From JAGORM01 sp964406795 (lineage in GTDB: Bacteria; Patescibacteriota; Microgenomatia; Levybacterales; GWA1-39-11): a stretch of DNA of 46,057 nt. A model generated the notes under the pieces. The model worked only from the letters and a program-made list of their open reading frames with translations. It did not search any database and was not told the DNA's origin. Below, piece after piece: positions 8,707 through 16,396 of the stretch; position 1 is the stretch's first letter; each line of letters begins with the position of its first letter. The stretch covers positions 1 to 46,057 of the forward strand of contig CAYOTA010000014.1 of assembly GCA_964406795.1 (NCBI GenBank), written 5' to 3'. The position numbers were made by a program, and so were the translations under genes.

Positions 8707-9210
8707 TTATTCGGTGGTTTTTGTAAGTGTAAAGGGCATGGAATCGGGGATTTCATTTCTATCTCCATCTAATTGTCTTATTTGAGTACTGTTTAGTACT
8801 TGATAGTAGGTTACTTGAGCACTGTCTTGCGGCACAAGAGTAATAAGCGGTTTATTCTTCCATGTAGAAACAGTCCACTTTCCAGTTTCTGTTGCAGTCG
8901 TATCCCGCTCTTGATAGGAAAGGTTTAATAAGTATGTAGTAGGATTGCCTGTGTTATTCTCATTGAGCATTAGAGTGGTTGTAATTCCCGAGCAATCTGC
9001 ACAGGGTGTAACTCCGGTGTAGGTTCCTTGATACACATTTTGTGTGGTGGTAATTTCTGTCTCTTGGGCTGCCCATTCAAAGTTAGAGAAAATGGTATAT
9101 GTTACTCCAAACACAACAAAGAACAAGATTACATAAAATAAAATGTGATGTGGCCCATATTGGGCATGTTTATGATGCGTGGTCTTAGTGGAAGAGGATT
9201 TTTTAGGCAT
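8707..9210 (-). CDS. Membrane-anchored NlpE-N-like protein
   Basis: 167 residues from the ATG at 9210. A basic, His-rich N-terminus (MPKKSSSTKTTHHKHAQYG) leads into one membrane segment (ILFYVILFFVVFGVTYTIF). The outer domain (~50-167) starts YQGTYTGVTPCADCSGITT, the Cys-x-x-Cys signature of the NlpE N-terminal domain, known from an outer-membrane lipoprotein linked to copper and envelope stress. Later blocks (GKWTVSTWKNKPLITL, YYQVLNSTQIRQLD) fit the small barrel. Its role in this organism is unknown. The start overlaps the stop of the upstream 55-residue gene, so the two are probably translated together. Confidence 0.65.
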   Translation of the reverse strand: MPKKSSSTKTTHHKHAQYGPHHILFYVILFFVVFGVTYTIFSNFEWAAQETEITTTQNVYQGTYTGVTPCADCSGITTTLMLNENNTGNPTTYLLNLSYQERDTTATETGKWTVSTWKNKPLITLVPQDSAQVTYYQVLNSTQIRQLDGDRNEIPDSMPFTLTKTTE

Positions 9211-9370
9211 AAACACCACTCCAAATGAGTGTGAAAAGAAGATATGCTGAGACTAATAGGAGAGTCCACAAAAGCATGCGACGTCTGTAGTGTGGGTGTG
9301 TATGAGCTGATCCGTTATGCACTGAAGATTTCTTAATTGTCTTTTTAATTGTTTTCTTTTTGGCAGGCAT
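9203..9370 (-). CDS. 55-residue basic membrane protein
   Basis: A basic N-terminus (MPAKKKTIKKTIKKSS), then HTHPHYRRR and a single membrane segment (MLLWTLLLVSAYLLFTLIW) ending in SGVYA. Its last codons overlap the first codons of the NlpE-like gene by eight bases. The two N-termini are alike (MPAKKK/MPKKSS, then His/Arg-rich and hydrophobic parts), which suggests paired inner-membrane proteins. I do not recognise a family. A good promoter ends 6 nt before its ATG. Confidence 0.6.
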   Translation of the reverse strand: MPAKKKTIKKTIKKSSVHNGSAHTHPHYRRRMLLWTLLLVSAYLLFTLIWSGVYA

Positions 9371-9376
9371 AGTATT

Positions 9377-9405
9377 AGTATTAATAAATTCTTACAAAAT
9401 GTCAA
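9377..9405 (-). promoter_or_regulatory. Promoter of the 55-residue protein/NlpE-like gene pair
   Basis: TTGACA (9405-9400), 17 nt, AATACT (9382-9377), 6 nt to the ATG at 9370. Confidence 0.65.
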
Positions 9406-9434
9406 CAGTTAATTATTGTCTTTAAAATCCAGGT

Positions 9435-9680
9435 TTATCTTCCAAGCAGCATAACCCCAATATAGAGAGCTAATAAAATATTTATTGCAACTAAAACTAG
9501 TGCAATTATTTTGGCGACAGGATGTCCACTGTGCCTTGGCGCAGTTTGAACGGACGCTGTAGGAGTAACAGGCGAAGGTGGTTGCACAGGTGGAGTTGAA
9601 GGCACTGCTTCAACAGAAGGTGTTGCTGGTGTTTGGACTGGAGTTGTTGGCGGCGCTGGTGGAGTTGTATTGTTTTCCAT
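9435..9680 (-). CDS. Proline-rich single-pass membrane protein, 81 residues
   Basis: The first ~48 residues are Pro/Thr/Val-rich and unlikely to fold (TTPPAPPTTPVQTPATPSV). A basic stretch (PRHSGHPVAK) is followed by a C-terminal membrane helix (IIALVLVAINILLALYIGVML). The arrangement suggests a tail-anchored protein with an unstructured, perhaps cytoplasmic or surface, stalk. The function is unknown. The gene sits alone with its own leaderless-type promoter. Confidence 0.55.
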   Translation of the reverse strand: MENNTTPPAPPTTPVQTPATPSVEAVPSTPPVQPPSPVTPTASVQTAPRHSGHPVAKIIALVLVAINILLALYIGVMLLGR

Positions 9681-9686
9681 ATACTT

Positions 9687-9715
9687 AGTATTTCAAAGAA
9701 AATAAGCTTAGTCAA
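9687..9715 (-). promoter_or_regulatory. Promoter of the proline-rich membrane protein
   Basis: TTGACT (9715-9710), 17 nt, AATACT (9692-9687), 6 nt to the ATG at 9680. Same layout and same -10 hexamer as the promoter at 9377-9405. Confidence 0.65.
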
Positions 9716-9721
9716 GTTTTT

Positions 9722-10624
9722 TTAAAATTTGAATCTGAGGGATTCTAGTTTGGTTATGATTGGGGAGAATACGCTCACTTTTTTGCAGGCATTTTCTAAC
9801 TCAATTAAGTCATAGGTCGAGGGTATAAGTACTTTTGTAACCTGTGAATACATGAGTGAGTTGCGATCCTTTACGTGATCCATTCCTATTGCATGTCCCA
9901 TTTCGTGAGTTACTGTATAAACAAATTCATCAACTGAGTTATTAAAAAACACGGTTATGTTTTTTGAATCTCCATGCTGTGTATAAAGTCCGCCTTCAGG
10001 ACGCGCTTCTAGCGCTTCGTTAAAGGTCTCTACGGTTTTGTTTAGTGTCCCCACCATAGAGTTAAAGCTGTCCGTTGTAGCGTTGAGTGTTTCTGCCTCT
10101 TTTTTGAGCCGTATACTTTCAGTTCTGAGTGTATCTTGGCGTTCCTGCAGGCGTTTATATTCTTCCTCCGGTGCTCCTCCCTGAGTATTCCAATATGCTA
10201 TATCTGCATTTAAAGTTTCCACATCGTTTTTAAATATATTTGATTTATCATTGAATCGTGCTATGCGTAAATCTATATTTCCCTGCTCGGATTCAAGCTC
10301 GCCTCGCAGCGTGTTTGCTTCGCTTCGAAGACCTTGTCTTTTGTCATATTTCACGCTTATTGTAAAGGGAGATTTTGGGTCGTACTCAAAAAGATTTTTT
10401 TTGGAAGCGTTTTCCCAAATGCTTTCTGCAGTTTTTGACCTTTTTAAAACTTCTTGCTGTGTTAGGTTAAATTCTGCGTCAATCTCACCAATGCTATATC
10501 TGATTGGATTGTTGCAAGGGGAATAATACAAATAATTATAAGAAGCCGCCTGAATCTGGTTTCTAAATACAAATGCAGATAGCAAAATTAGACTACTTAA
10601 GATGAGGGCAGAAAGCTTCTTCAT
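9722..10624 (-). CDS. Secreted matrixin-like zinc metallopeptidase
   Basis: 300 residues from the ATG at 10624. A signal peptide (MKKLSALILSSLILLSAFVF) is followed by a matrixin-like start (SPCNNPIRYSIGEID, RSKTAESIWENAS), then a coiled-coil insert of about 110 residues (~105-215, with RLQERQDTLRTESIRLKKEA). The catalytic motif HEMGHAIGMDH follows: three His ligands and the Glu of metzincins. NSLMYSQV supplies the Met-turn. It probably cleaves proteins outside the cell or in the envelope. The long coiled coil between the N-terminal strand and the zinc site is unusual for the family. The frame is open further upstream, but the promoter places the start here. Confidence 0.75.
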   Translation of the reverse strand: MKKLSALILSSLILLSAFVFRNQIQAASYNYLYYSPCNNPIRYSIGEIDAEFNLTQQEVLKRSKTAESIWENASKKNLFEYDPKSPFTISVKYDKRQGLRSEANTLRGELESEQGNIDLRIARFNDKSNIFKNDVETLNADIAYWNTQGGAPEEEYKRLQERQDTLRTESIRLKKEAETLNATTDSFNSMVGTLNKTVETFNEALEARPEGGLYTQHGDSKNITVFFNNSVDEFVYTVTHEMGHAIGMDHVKDRNSLMYSQVTKVLIPSTYDLIELENACKKVSVFSPIITKLESLRFKF

Positions 10625-10630
10625 GAGAGT

Positions 10631-10659
10631 ATTGTAGGGCAAGAGGGTAAAATTTTCAA
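10631..10659 (-). promoter_or_regulatory. Promoter of the matrixin-like peptidase
   Basis: TTGAAA (10659-10654), 17 nt, TACAAT (10636-10631), 6 nt to the ATG at 10624. It excludes longer in-frame starts upstream. Confidence 0.65.
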
Positions 10660-10717
10660 ACTGAGCTGTTTTGCTGGCTAAAATAAAATTGCAGCGTGTC
10701 AATGATGAGACCTATTA

Positions 10718-10783
10718 CTAGGTAACGTAACTTGCAGCTGTTAAAAGAACTAGGAGTATCATACCCAGTAAAACTTTTCTCAT
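10718..10783 (-). pseudogene. Signal-peptide micro-ORF, probably a truncated secreted protein
   Basis: 21 codons (MRKVLLGMILLVLLTAASYV and one more), essentially a signal peptide and nothing else. It is similar to the signal peptide of the secreted protein at 44960-45346 (MRKFLAALLASIVLLVLT). A TATACT box (10795-10790) ends 6 nt before the ATG, with only a weak -35. It may be the start of a secreted-protein gene whose body was lost, or a true micro-peptide. Confidence 0.3.
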
Positions 10784-10882
10784 ACCTGAAGTATAGTATC
10801 TGTATGTGTAGAATCAGTAAGAAGAAAATAAGAAAGAGGAAATGATACAATTACTAATATCTCCCAATCCCGCTAAAATTAC

Positions 10883-11011
10883 TTATTTTTCTTCACCTTC
10901 ACCTATTTCTATTGTTTTTTGTGCGTGGTCACGCATCATGTGTTCTGCTAAATAGTCACGGTCTTGTTCTGTGTTTCCGCAGACATCGCATGTGTATAAT
11001 TCTTCAGCCAT
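10883..11011 (-). CDS. 42-residue C2H2 zinc-finger protein
   Basis: A complete small protein: YTCDVCGNTEQDRDYLAEHM then MRDHA. The ligands are Cys8, Cys11, His24 and His29 (C-x2-C-x12-H-x4-H), a classical C2H2 finger, with an acidic tail. A strong Shine-Dalgarno site (AAAGGAGG) lies 5 nt before the ATG. Such single fingers are rare in bacteria but are met in archaea and CPR. It could bind nucleic acid or protein. There is no operon partner. Confidence 0.6.
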   Translation of the reverse strand: MAEELYTCDVCGNTEQDRDYLAEHMMRDHAQKTIEIGEGEEK

Positions 11012-11147
11012 ATGCCTCCTTTCTTAATAAAAATAATCATATAGCTCAGCTGTAAAAATAATTTATAAGTTGTGTAAGAGAAGGGTGAGAACGTAATCTA
11101 TTTGGTGTGTACTATTTTTACGATTTTGCGTGGTAAAACCTATTTAA

Positions 11148-11172
11148 CTAATTGAGGTGGCACCTCAATTAG
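11148..11172. repeat. Solo copy of the REP-type palindrome
   Basis: A perfect palindrome with 12-base arms CTAATTGAGGTG and CACCTCAATTAG around one base. It matches the downstream end of the REP transposase elements, including the adjoining CCTC. It overlaps the end of the GT39-like gene and supplies its stop codon (TGA inside AATTGAGG). Confidence 0.75.
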
Positions 11173-12691
11173 CCTCATTATTCTCCTTGTTCTCAGCTAG
11201 ATATCTTAATCTGTATCTTCTGATTTCAAGATCTTCAGAAAAACTTTTTGATTGAATAAGCTCAAAGTTTTGGTTCATGTATTGGCGAATTTTATCTTCA
11301 TATCCCTGATCGTAGGACAATACAAGATAGATAGAAGCGTAGTTAGTTTTGTATTTGTTTATTTGTTCAATAAATTTTTCCTGAGAAAATGGCGGAATTG
11401 CACCCTCAATATAACGATTCCAAAGAGGGATTGTTGCCATCCTAGCATTTCCGGTGTAAGTATATTCCAGCGGATAAATAGTAAATGGAGCGCTTACCGC
11501 TATAATATCCTGAGATTTTGCGTTTTTTTGTAAATAGGTAGCAACACCCTGATAATCTTCTTTAGCAGGTGTTGCCGTGGATATGTTTTGGAATACCATG
11601 AAAGAAAACATAATAAGTAAAACAACTGTGGTAGTTATTGCTGAAATCTTTTTTGAATAGTTGGACAATAACCACGCTATTATAAAAAACAATGTTGGGG
11701 TAATAAGAATTAGATATCGGGACAGAAAAATGGGCCTTACAAATGAGACGAGAAAGACAAGGGTTATGGGAAGAAACGTGACGAGTGTAAAATAGTGTAT
11801 GTCTTGAGTGGACTGTTTTTTCTTTGTTGTAAAAATAAAGAAAATAACTAAAACAATAATTGGCCATAAGGATACAATACCTGACTGTAATGCGTCAGTT
11901 TGAAAACCGAATAAAAAATTAACGAATACTTGAAATATGTTGTAGCTTGTTGGCGGCATAATCATGGGTTGAGTATTCGCAACACTTCCGTTGGTTAAAA
12001 CGTACCAAATCCATGGGAGAAAAAATAATGCAGCCCCGCCAACTATTCCTAAATACGTAGTTAGAAATAATTTTTCATGAAATGGTGAAAACACCTTCTT
12101 ATTATTTGGAAGGGTTTTTATTGTTGTTTTAAAAAGTATAAAAATAAGCTGCGGGACGAGTAAGAAAAGGAAAAAATAATGAGTATAGAGTCCAATAATT
12201 GTACTAATAAAAAGTCCTACCTTGCCTGATTTAGCTTTACTACGGTAAAACCTAAGAAAATACAGATGGTTGAAGCACGTAACTAAAGTGAACAAGGTAT
12301 ACATTCGAGCCTCAGAACTGTACCAAACAATAAAAGGTGACAGTGCAAATAAAGTGACGGATATGAGTGCCAATTTTTGATTTGCTGTCTCTTTTATTAC
12401 CAGGTAAAGAACGGGAAGTGTTGCTAAGTAAAAAATAAATGAAAGACTGCGTGCGGCTGTAATAGTATTGCCAAATATTTGCATCCAGTAATGCAATAGT
12501 AGGCCGTAAAGCGGTACGTGTACGTCTTCTGATAACAGTTTCAAAAGCGTTGCAGGTGATTTTGTTGATTGCCAAATTGACTGAGCCTCATCCAGCCGTA
12601 TAGATTGCGAAAATAAAGTTAAGAAGCTCACTATAATTGCTGTTCCAATAAGAATATAAAAGAGATATGAGGAAAAAAATTTACTATTCAT
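11165..12691 (-). CDS. GT39/ArnT-like membrane glycosyltransferase
   Basis: 508 residues, an integral membrane protein of about ten to twelve helices. The first loop holds SIRLDEAQSIW, the Asp-Glu motif typical of dolichyl-/undecaprenyl-phosphate sugar transferases (PMT_2/GT39), followed by HVPLYGLLLHYWMQIFG and FALSPFIVWYSSEARMY. It should move a sugar from a lipid carrier to a protein or glycan on the outer face of the membrane. The chosen ATG (12691) overlaps the stop of the synthase gene by eight bases, so the two are translationally coupled; longer in-frame starts lie inside that gene. Last of four operon genes. Its C-terminus and stop lie in a mobile palindrome. Confidence 0.75.
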   Translation of the reverse strand: MNSKFFSSYLFYILIGTAIIVSFLTLFSQSIRLDEAQSIWQSTKSPATLLKLLSEDVHVPLYGLLLHYWMQIFGNTITAARSLSFIFYLATLPVLYLVIKETANQKLALISVTLFALSPFIVWYSSEARMYTLFTLVTCFNHLYFLRFYRSKAKSGKVGLFISTIIGLYTHYFFLFLLVPQLIFILFKTTIKTLPNNKKVFSPFHEKLFLTTYLGIVGGAALFFLPWIWYVLTNGSVANTQPMIMPPTSYNIFQVFVNFLFGFQTDALQSGIVSLWPIIVLVIFFIFTTKKKQSTQDIHYFTLVTFLPITLVFLVSFVRPIFLSRYLILITPTLFFIIAWLLSNYSKKISAITTTVVLLIMFSFMVFQNISTATPAKEDYQGVATYLQKNAKSQDIIAVSAPFTIYPLEYTYTGNARMATIPLWNRYIEGAIPPFSQEKFIEQINKYKTNYASIYLVLSYDQGYEDKIRQYMNQNFELIQSKSFSEDLEIRRYRLRYLAENKENNEAN

Positions 12692-14204
12692 AGGAGAGGC
12701 GTTGTGTTGTATGCTTTTTCTTAAAGATCTGCTTCCAAGGATAGGCAGCTGCAATAAACGGAATAAAAAGTGCAATATTTAAAAGACACCATGCAATATT
12801 TGTTGTAACTGAAGGGTTAATTCCTTCACGATTAACTGCTATAACAGTTCCAAGTAAGGTGAGAAGAATATAAAAAAGATGAGGGTAGACTAAGAATAAA
12901 AATAATCCCTGCTGTTTTTGTTTAGGGGTAACACTAAAGGACATTTTTTGACGTAGAAGTACTGAGCGCAATGCTACAAGCTGCAGCATAAAACTTGCTT
13001 GAGAAAATGAAATTGCGCGAAAGCTTAATTGTCCTTTCGATACGATAAACAACGTATATAAATTTAAGAACATAAACGGAATAAAATATAATGCAAAAGA
13101 AGTAGTAGTTGCTGCCACGGGTTGTAAGCCGGTATAAAGGAATACAAGCGGCATAACAATATCAATTAAAATGACAAGGCCGTTAAAGTAATAAAGAGCC
13201 GAGGAAAGATACTGGAGTTTTTGCCATAAAGTCAATCCTTTCATAAACAATGGGTTTGATCCAAATAGGACTTCAAGTGATCCTCGTGCCCATCTCAGCT
13301 GCTGTTTATAATAAGCAAGTAAATCTTCGGGCGCTAAACCTACCACAAGTACTTCAGAAACATAGTGTGATTTCCATTTTTTCTTATGAATGAAAAGTGA
13401 AGTTAAGAAATCTTCTGCAATACTCTTTTCATATAATCCTCCAACTTCTATTAATGCTTGGCGGCGAATTGCAACATTTGTACCACAGATAAAAGCAGAA
13501 TTAGTAGTATCTTTGCCGCGCATCACCGGCCCAAAGAAAAATTCTTGTTGTTCCCATGCCCCTCCCGCAATACTATTTAGGTGTGAATTCTGGTAATACT
13601 GGGGTGTTTGGACAAATCCTACACGATTATCTTGAAAGTATGGTAGTACTTTTTCTATAAATTCTGGGTTGGAAACCATATCAGCATCAAAGATCACAAC
13701 AATTTCACCAGATGTTACTGATAGAGCGTGATTAATGTTGCCTGCCTTTGCGCCCCCGGGTGTTCGTCTGGTAATACAAGTTACGCCAATTTTTTGACTA
13801 AGTTCTTCTATGTCCTGCCAGTTATCCTTACCGGAAACAAATCCGTCATTTAGAATAAAAACTTTGTGGTTTCCATAGCGTATATTTTTTGCCGCTTGTG
13901 CCGTACGTTTTATAATTTCTATGGGTTCACCTGCGACGGGTATAAAGATATCAATTAACGGTAAAAATTGTGGATTATGAGGATGAAGGATGCTTCGTTG
14001 TTTTCTTGGCCAGACCGTGGCCCAAAACATTCCCGCAATAACAATGTGATAGATTTCACCAAAAAAAAGGAGACCATACAGATAGGGATTACCTATGTGA
14101 TCCGGAAAAAACCACCAAGAAAAATAAATTAATGCTAGCAAAATATTGGCAAAAAGGAGTAATTTGCTGACCTGGCCAGTATGTATAAAGGGTTTTATTT
14201 TCAT
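12684..14204 (-). CDS. Cellulose synthase-like processive glycosyltransferase (GT2)
   Basis: 506 residues. Two N-terminal helices (LLLFANILLALIYFSWWFF, YGLLFFGEIYHIVIAGMFWA), a cytoplasmic GT2 domain, then several C-terminal helices. The motifs are in order: DIFIPVAGEP, FILNDGF, FDADM (DxD), AEDF (the TED-like base) and QQLRWARG (the QxxRW of processive synthases). BcsA-type enzymes polymerise UDP-sugars and export the chain. It is shorter than BcsA, and I see no C-terminal PilZ domain for cyclic-di-GMP. The GH8 neighbour makes a beta-1,4-glucan-like product likely. It starts five bases after the GH8 stop. Confidence 0.8.
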   Translation of the reverse strand: MKIKPFIHTGQVSKLLLFANILLALIYFSWWFFPDHIGNPYLYGLLFFGEIYHIVIAGMFWATVWPRKQRSILHPHNPQFLPLIDIFIPVAGEPIEIIKRTAQAAKNIRYGNHKVFILNDGFVSGKDNWQDIEELSQKIGVTCITRRTPGGAKAGNINHALSVTSGEIVVIFDADMVSNPEFIEKVLPYFQDNRVGFVQTPQYYQNSHLNSIAGGAWEQQEFFFGPVMRGKDTTNSAFICGTNVAIRRQALIEVGGLYEKSIAEDFLTSLFIHKKKWKSHYVSEVLVVGLAPEDLLAYYKQQLRWARGSLEVLFGSNPLFMKGLTLWQKLQYLSSALYYFNGLVILIDIVMPLVFLYTGLQPVAATTTSFALYFIPFMFLNLYTLFIVSKGQLSFRAISFSQASFMLQLVALRSVLLRQKMSFSVTPKQKQQGLFLFLVYPHLFYILLTLLGTVIAVNREGINPSVTTNIAWCLLNIALFIPFIAAAYPWKQIFKKKHTTQRLSYE

Positions 14205-14209
14205 GGCAG

Positions 14210-15406
14210 TTAGTTAAATGGCTGTATAAAGTCATTGTAGAAAGCGGCCCCAAACCATAGCCAGTTTTGTTCATAATAGGGAACGTTTTCATTAAAAGAA
14301 TTCGTATCGTTTGAGTATAATTTTATGATCTTTTCTTCATATATTTTTTTGGCTAATTCGGGATTTTGTTGCATAAAATACGGGAGGGATGCTGCATACA
14401 TAGATGCGCTTTCAATCGTACTCATACTTTTACCGTCATGAGAATATGTGTCAAAAAGTTTTCCTTCATTTAAGTAGGAATCAGTGAGTGTTTGGCAGCA
14501 ATTTGCCAAATAGGTGCGTGCCTCTTCATTCTTATTCCATGTATAGTCAACTGCAACTCTCCAAGGAGTGCGAAGCGCGTCATATGAGTAGTTCGTTGTA
14601 AAATTAGGAAGGTTGGCTGCCTTGAGTATGTCAGTTTTGCGCTCAATGATTATCCAATCAGGAGGAAGTCCTACGCCTTTTTCTTTATCTAGTTTTTCAT
14701 TCCCGGCGCGGGTGAGGAGATCATACCCTGGACTCACCAGACTCATCCAGTCCCGTTCAGGATCAACTGATGCAAAAATGCGATATGCATATGGTGCGAA
14801 ATACGAAGGATTTATAACGATTTCATTTTCTGTTGTTGCCCAATTTCCGGCTGTCAAATATCTTTTTTCATTTGCTGTCGCTGTTTCGTATTTCCAAATG
14901 TCGGAAAGTATGATTCTTGAAGACTCTATATACTGCTGATCATTCCATCGTCTTCCTGCCAAGATCAAAGCCAGGGCAATATCTGAGTCTGCATCACTTG
15001 CTGAGTTTTCTCCACCATTTGTTATAAATCCAAACTGATTATTCTCACGTTCCCCCCATTGCCAACCAAAGAGATTATCATTCGGACGTTTCAAATTCTC
15101 ACGAGTCCATTTCCAGACCTGGTCAAATGTTTCTTTATCGTCTACCCATACAGCTCGGAGGAGTGCATAGCTTTGCCCCTCAGAGGTGGTAACACTATTT
15201 CTGGAATAATCAATTACTCGTCCGTCCTGATTAATAAATTCTTCTTTGTATTTTTCCCACGAAGAAGTAAGCAGGGTGTAAGTTGAAAATGTTCTGGTTG
15301 TTCCCGCGGCAGGAGACTGACTGTATAGGCTAAAAGTCAGAATGGAGACCCCCGCTACAAGTATAATAATACCAATAGTTTTTAGTATGGCTGATAATTT
15401 CATCAT
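14210..15406 (-). CDS. GH8 family endoglucanase-like glycosidase, exported
   Basis: 398 residues. A signal anchor (IGIIILVAGVSILTFSLY) precedes a GH8 (alpha/alpha)6 domain. TTSEGQSYALLRAVWVDD contains the proton-donor Glu of the SEGQ motif, and NSASDADSDIALALILAG matches the GH8 motif around the second acid. FGWQWG and RTPWRVAVDYTWN are further family blocks. GH8 enzymes such as BcsZ trim cellulose or related beta-1,4-glucans during secretion, which suits the neighbouring synthase. Its ATG overlaps the TGA of the preceding gene (ATGA), so they are coupled. Confidence 0.85.
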   Translation of the reverse strand: MMKLSAILKTIGIIILVAGVSILTFSLYSQSPAAGTTRTFSTYTLLTSSWEKYKEEFINQDGRVIDYSRNSVTTSEGQSYALLRAVWVDDKETFDQVWKWTRENLKRPNDNLFGWQWGERENNQFGFITNGGENSASDADSDIALALILAGRRWNDQQYIESSRIILSDIWKYETATANEKRYLTAGNWATTENEIVINPSYFAPYAYRIFASVDPERDWMSLVSPGYDLLTRAGNEKLDKEKGVGLPPDWIIIERKTDILKAANLPNFTTNYSYDALRTPWRVAVDYTWNKNEEARTYLANCCQTLTDSYLNEGKLFDTYSHDGKSMSTIESASMYAASLPYFMQQNPELAKKIYEEKIIKLYSNDTNSFNENVPYYEQNWLWFGAAFYNDFIQPFN

Positions 15407-16116
15407 TGAAATAACTTTTCTTTTTTAAATACTGGTGGAAATACAGTTCTTTTAAATGCACCTGTTTGTTTTATTAAGCTTTGTATTCCAACACTTCCAG
15501 AAAGTTGTCTAAATGACTGTGGTTTAATGAGCCAAACTCCCATAATGATTAATAGTATGGAAAAAATTCCGAGATTAAGTGCTCTTCCAATTGTGACAGA
15601 GCTACCTTTGTATAATTCCTGGGGCAATGTTTTCTCTAATAAGGTGATAGGATATTCGATCGCTGCAATTGGGTTATTTAAAATATTTGGTACTACCGGT
15701 GGTTCATCATTATTTTGGACTTGAGAAGCCAAAACGTTTTGTGTAGGACTGGGTGTAGGAGTAACTGTTGGTTGACTATCATCAGTATCAGCGCTTCCTA
15801 TGGGTATTAATGGTGTAGGCGTTGGATTTGGTGTAATAGTAGGGGTAGCCTCAGGAGTGTCGGTTATTACTGGAGTTATACTGGGTAGAGCAATAGGTGG
15901 TATCACCGTGATGGGTTGAGATGGGGTGGGGGTTATTGTAGGAGTAATTGTTAATTCCGGAGTTTTTGTAGGGGTAGGAGAGGGGTTTATTACTACTTCA
16001 ATTTGTAAATCTGGAAATAAGTCGCCTATCATTTGAGGAATATCAATCGCATACGCACGTTCAGTGCGTGTTAAAAAAAGAATGAGAAAGAATAGCGCTA
16101 GTAAAAGTTTTTTCAT
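15403..16116 (-). CDS. Secreted Pro/Thr-linker protein with C-terminal membrane helix, first gene of the polysaccharide operon
   Basis: 237 residues from the ATG at 16116 (a TTG five codons upstream is the alternative). A signal peptide (KKLLLALFFLILFLTRTERAYA) is followed by a short folded piece (IPQMIGDLFPDLQIEVVI), a Thr/Pro/Ile-rich stretch of about 90 residues, then a C-terminal membrane helix (LGIFSILLIIMGVWLI) and a basic tail with two FK/KK clusters. The linker has the same composition as those of the dockerin enzymes. It may position or tether the exported glucan machinery. No known family. Its stop overlaps the start of the GH8 gene. Confidence 0.55.
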   Translation of the reverse strand: MKKLLLALFFLILFLTRTERAYAIDIPQMIGDLFPDLQIEVVINPSPTPTKTPELTITPTITPTPSQPITVIPPIALPSITPVITDTPEATPTITPNPTPTPLIPIGSADTDDSQPTVTPTPSPTQNVLASQVQNNDEPPVVPNILNNPIAAIEYPITLLEKTLPQELYKGSSVTIGRALNLGIFSILLIIMGVWLIKPQSFRQLSGSVGIQSLIKQTGAFKRTVFPPVFKKEKLFQ

Positions 16117-16246
16117 AATTTGTGACTTCAAATAGTAGATGTTCTAGACACATATAATTTCATGCGGCGCAACATAAGTACTTAATCTTGTTAATGATAA
16201 CATGTGCATTGAGCATGTGGTGTAATAGGGGTGTAAGAAAACTGTG

Positions 16247-16375
16247 CTAATCTAATTCAACTACAGTCGGATAGTGATCAGAGGCATAATGAGACAATTC
16301 ATTTTTTATAACTTTTATAATTTCAGGAATGCGATTTTCCCCGCCATCCAAAATGTTATAAGACATGAGCTTCAT
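16247..16375 (-). pseudogene. Internally deleted endonuclease/exonuclease/phosphatase (EEP) gene
   Basis: A 42-codon frame joins a typical EEP N-terminus (MKLMSYNILDGGENR, then IPEIIKVIKNE) directly to a typical EEP C-terminus (YASDHYPTVVELD, with the catalytic Ser-Asp-His). The roughly 200 residues that should lie between them, with the Glu and the GDxN motif, are missing. A GATAAT box ends 6 nt before the ATG, so the start and promoter survive. It derives from a different EEP subfamily than the intact gene at 43027-43827. The frame is still open, so a residual small peptide cannot be excluded. Confidence 0.7.
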
Positions 16376-16396
16376 AAAGGGATTATCTCAAATGCG

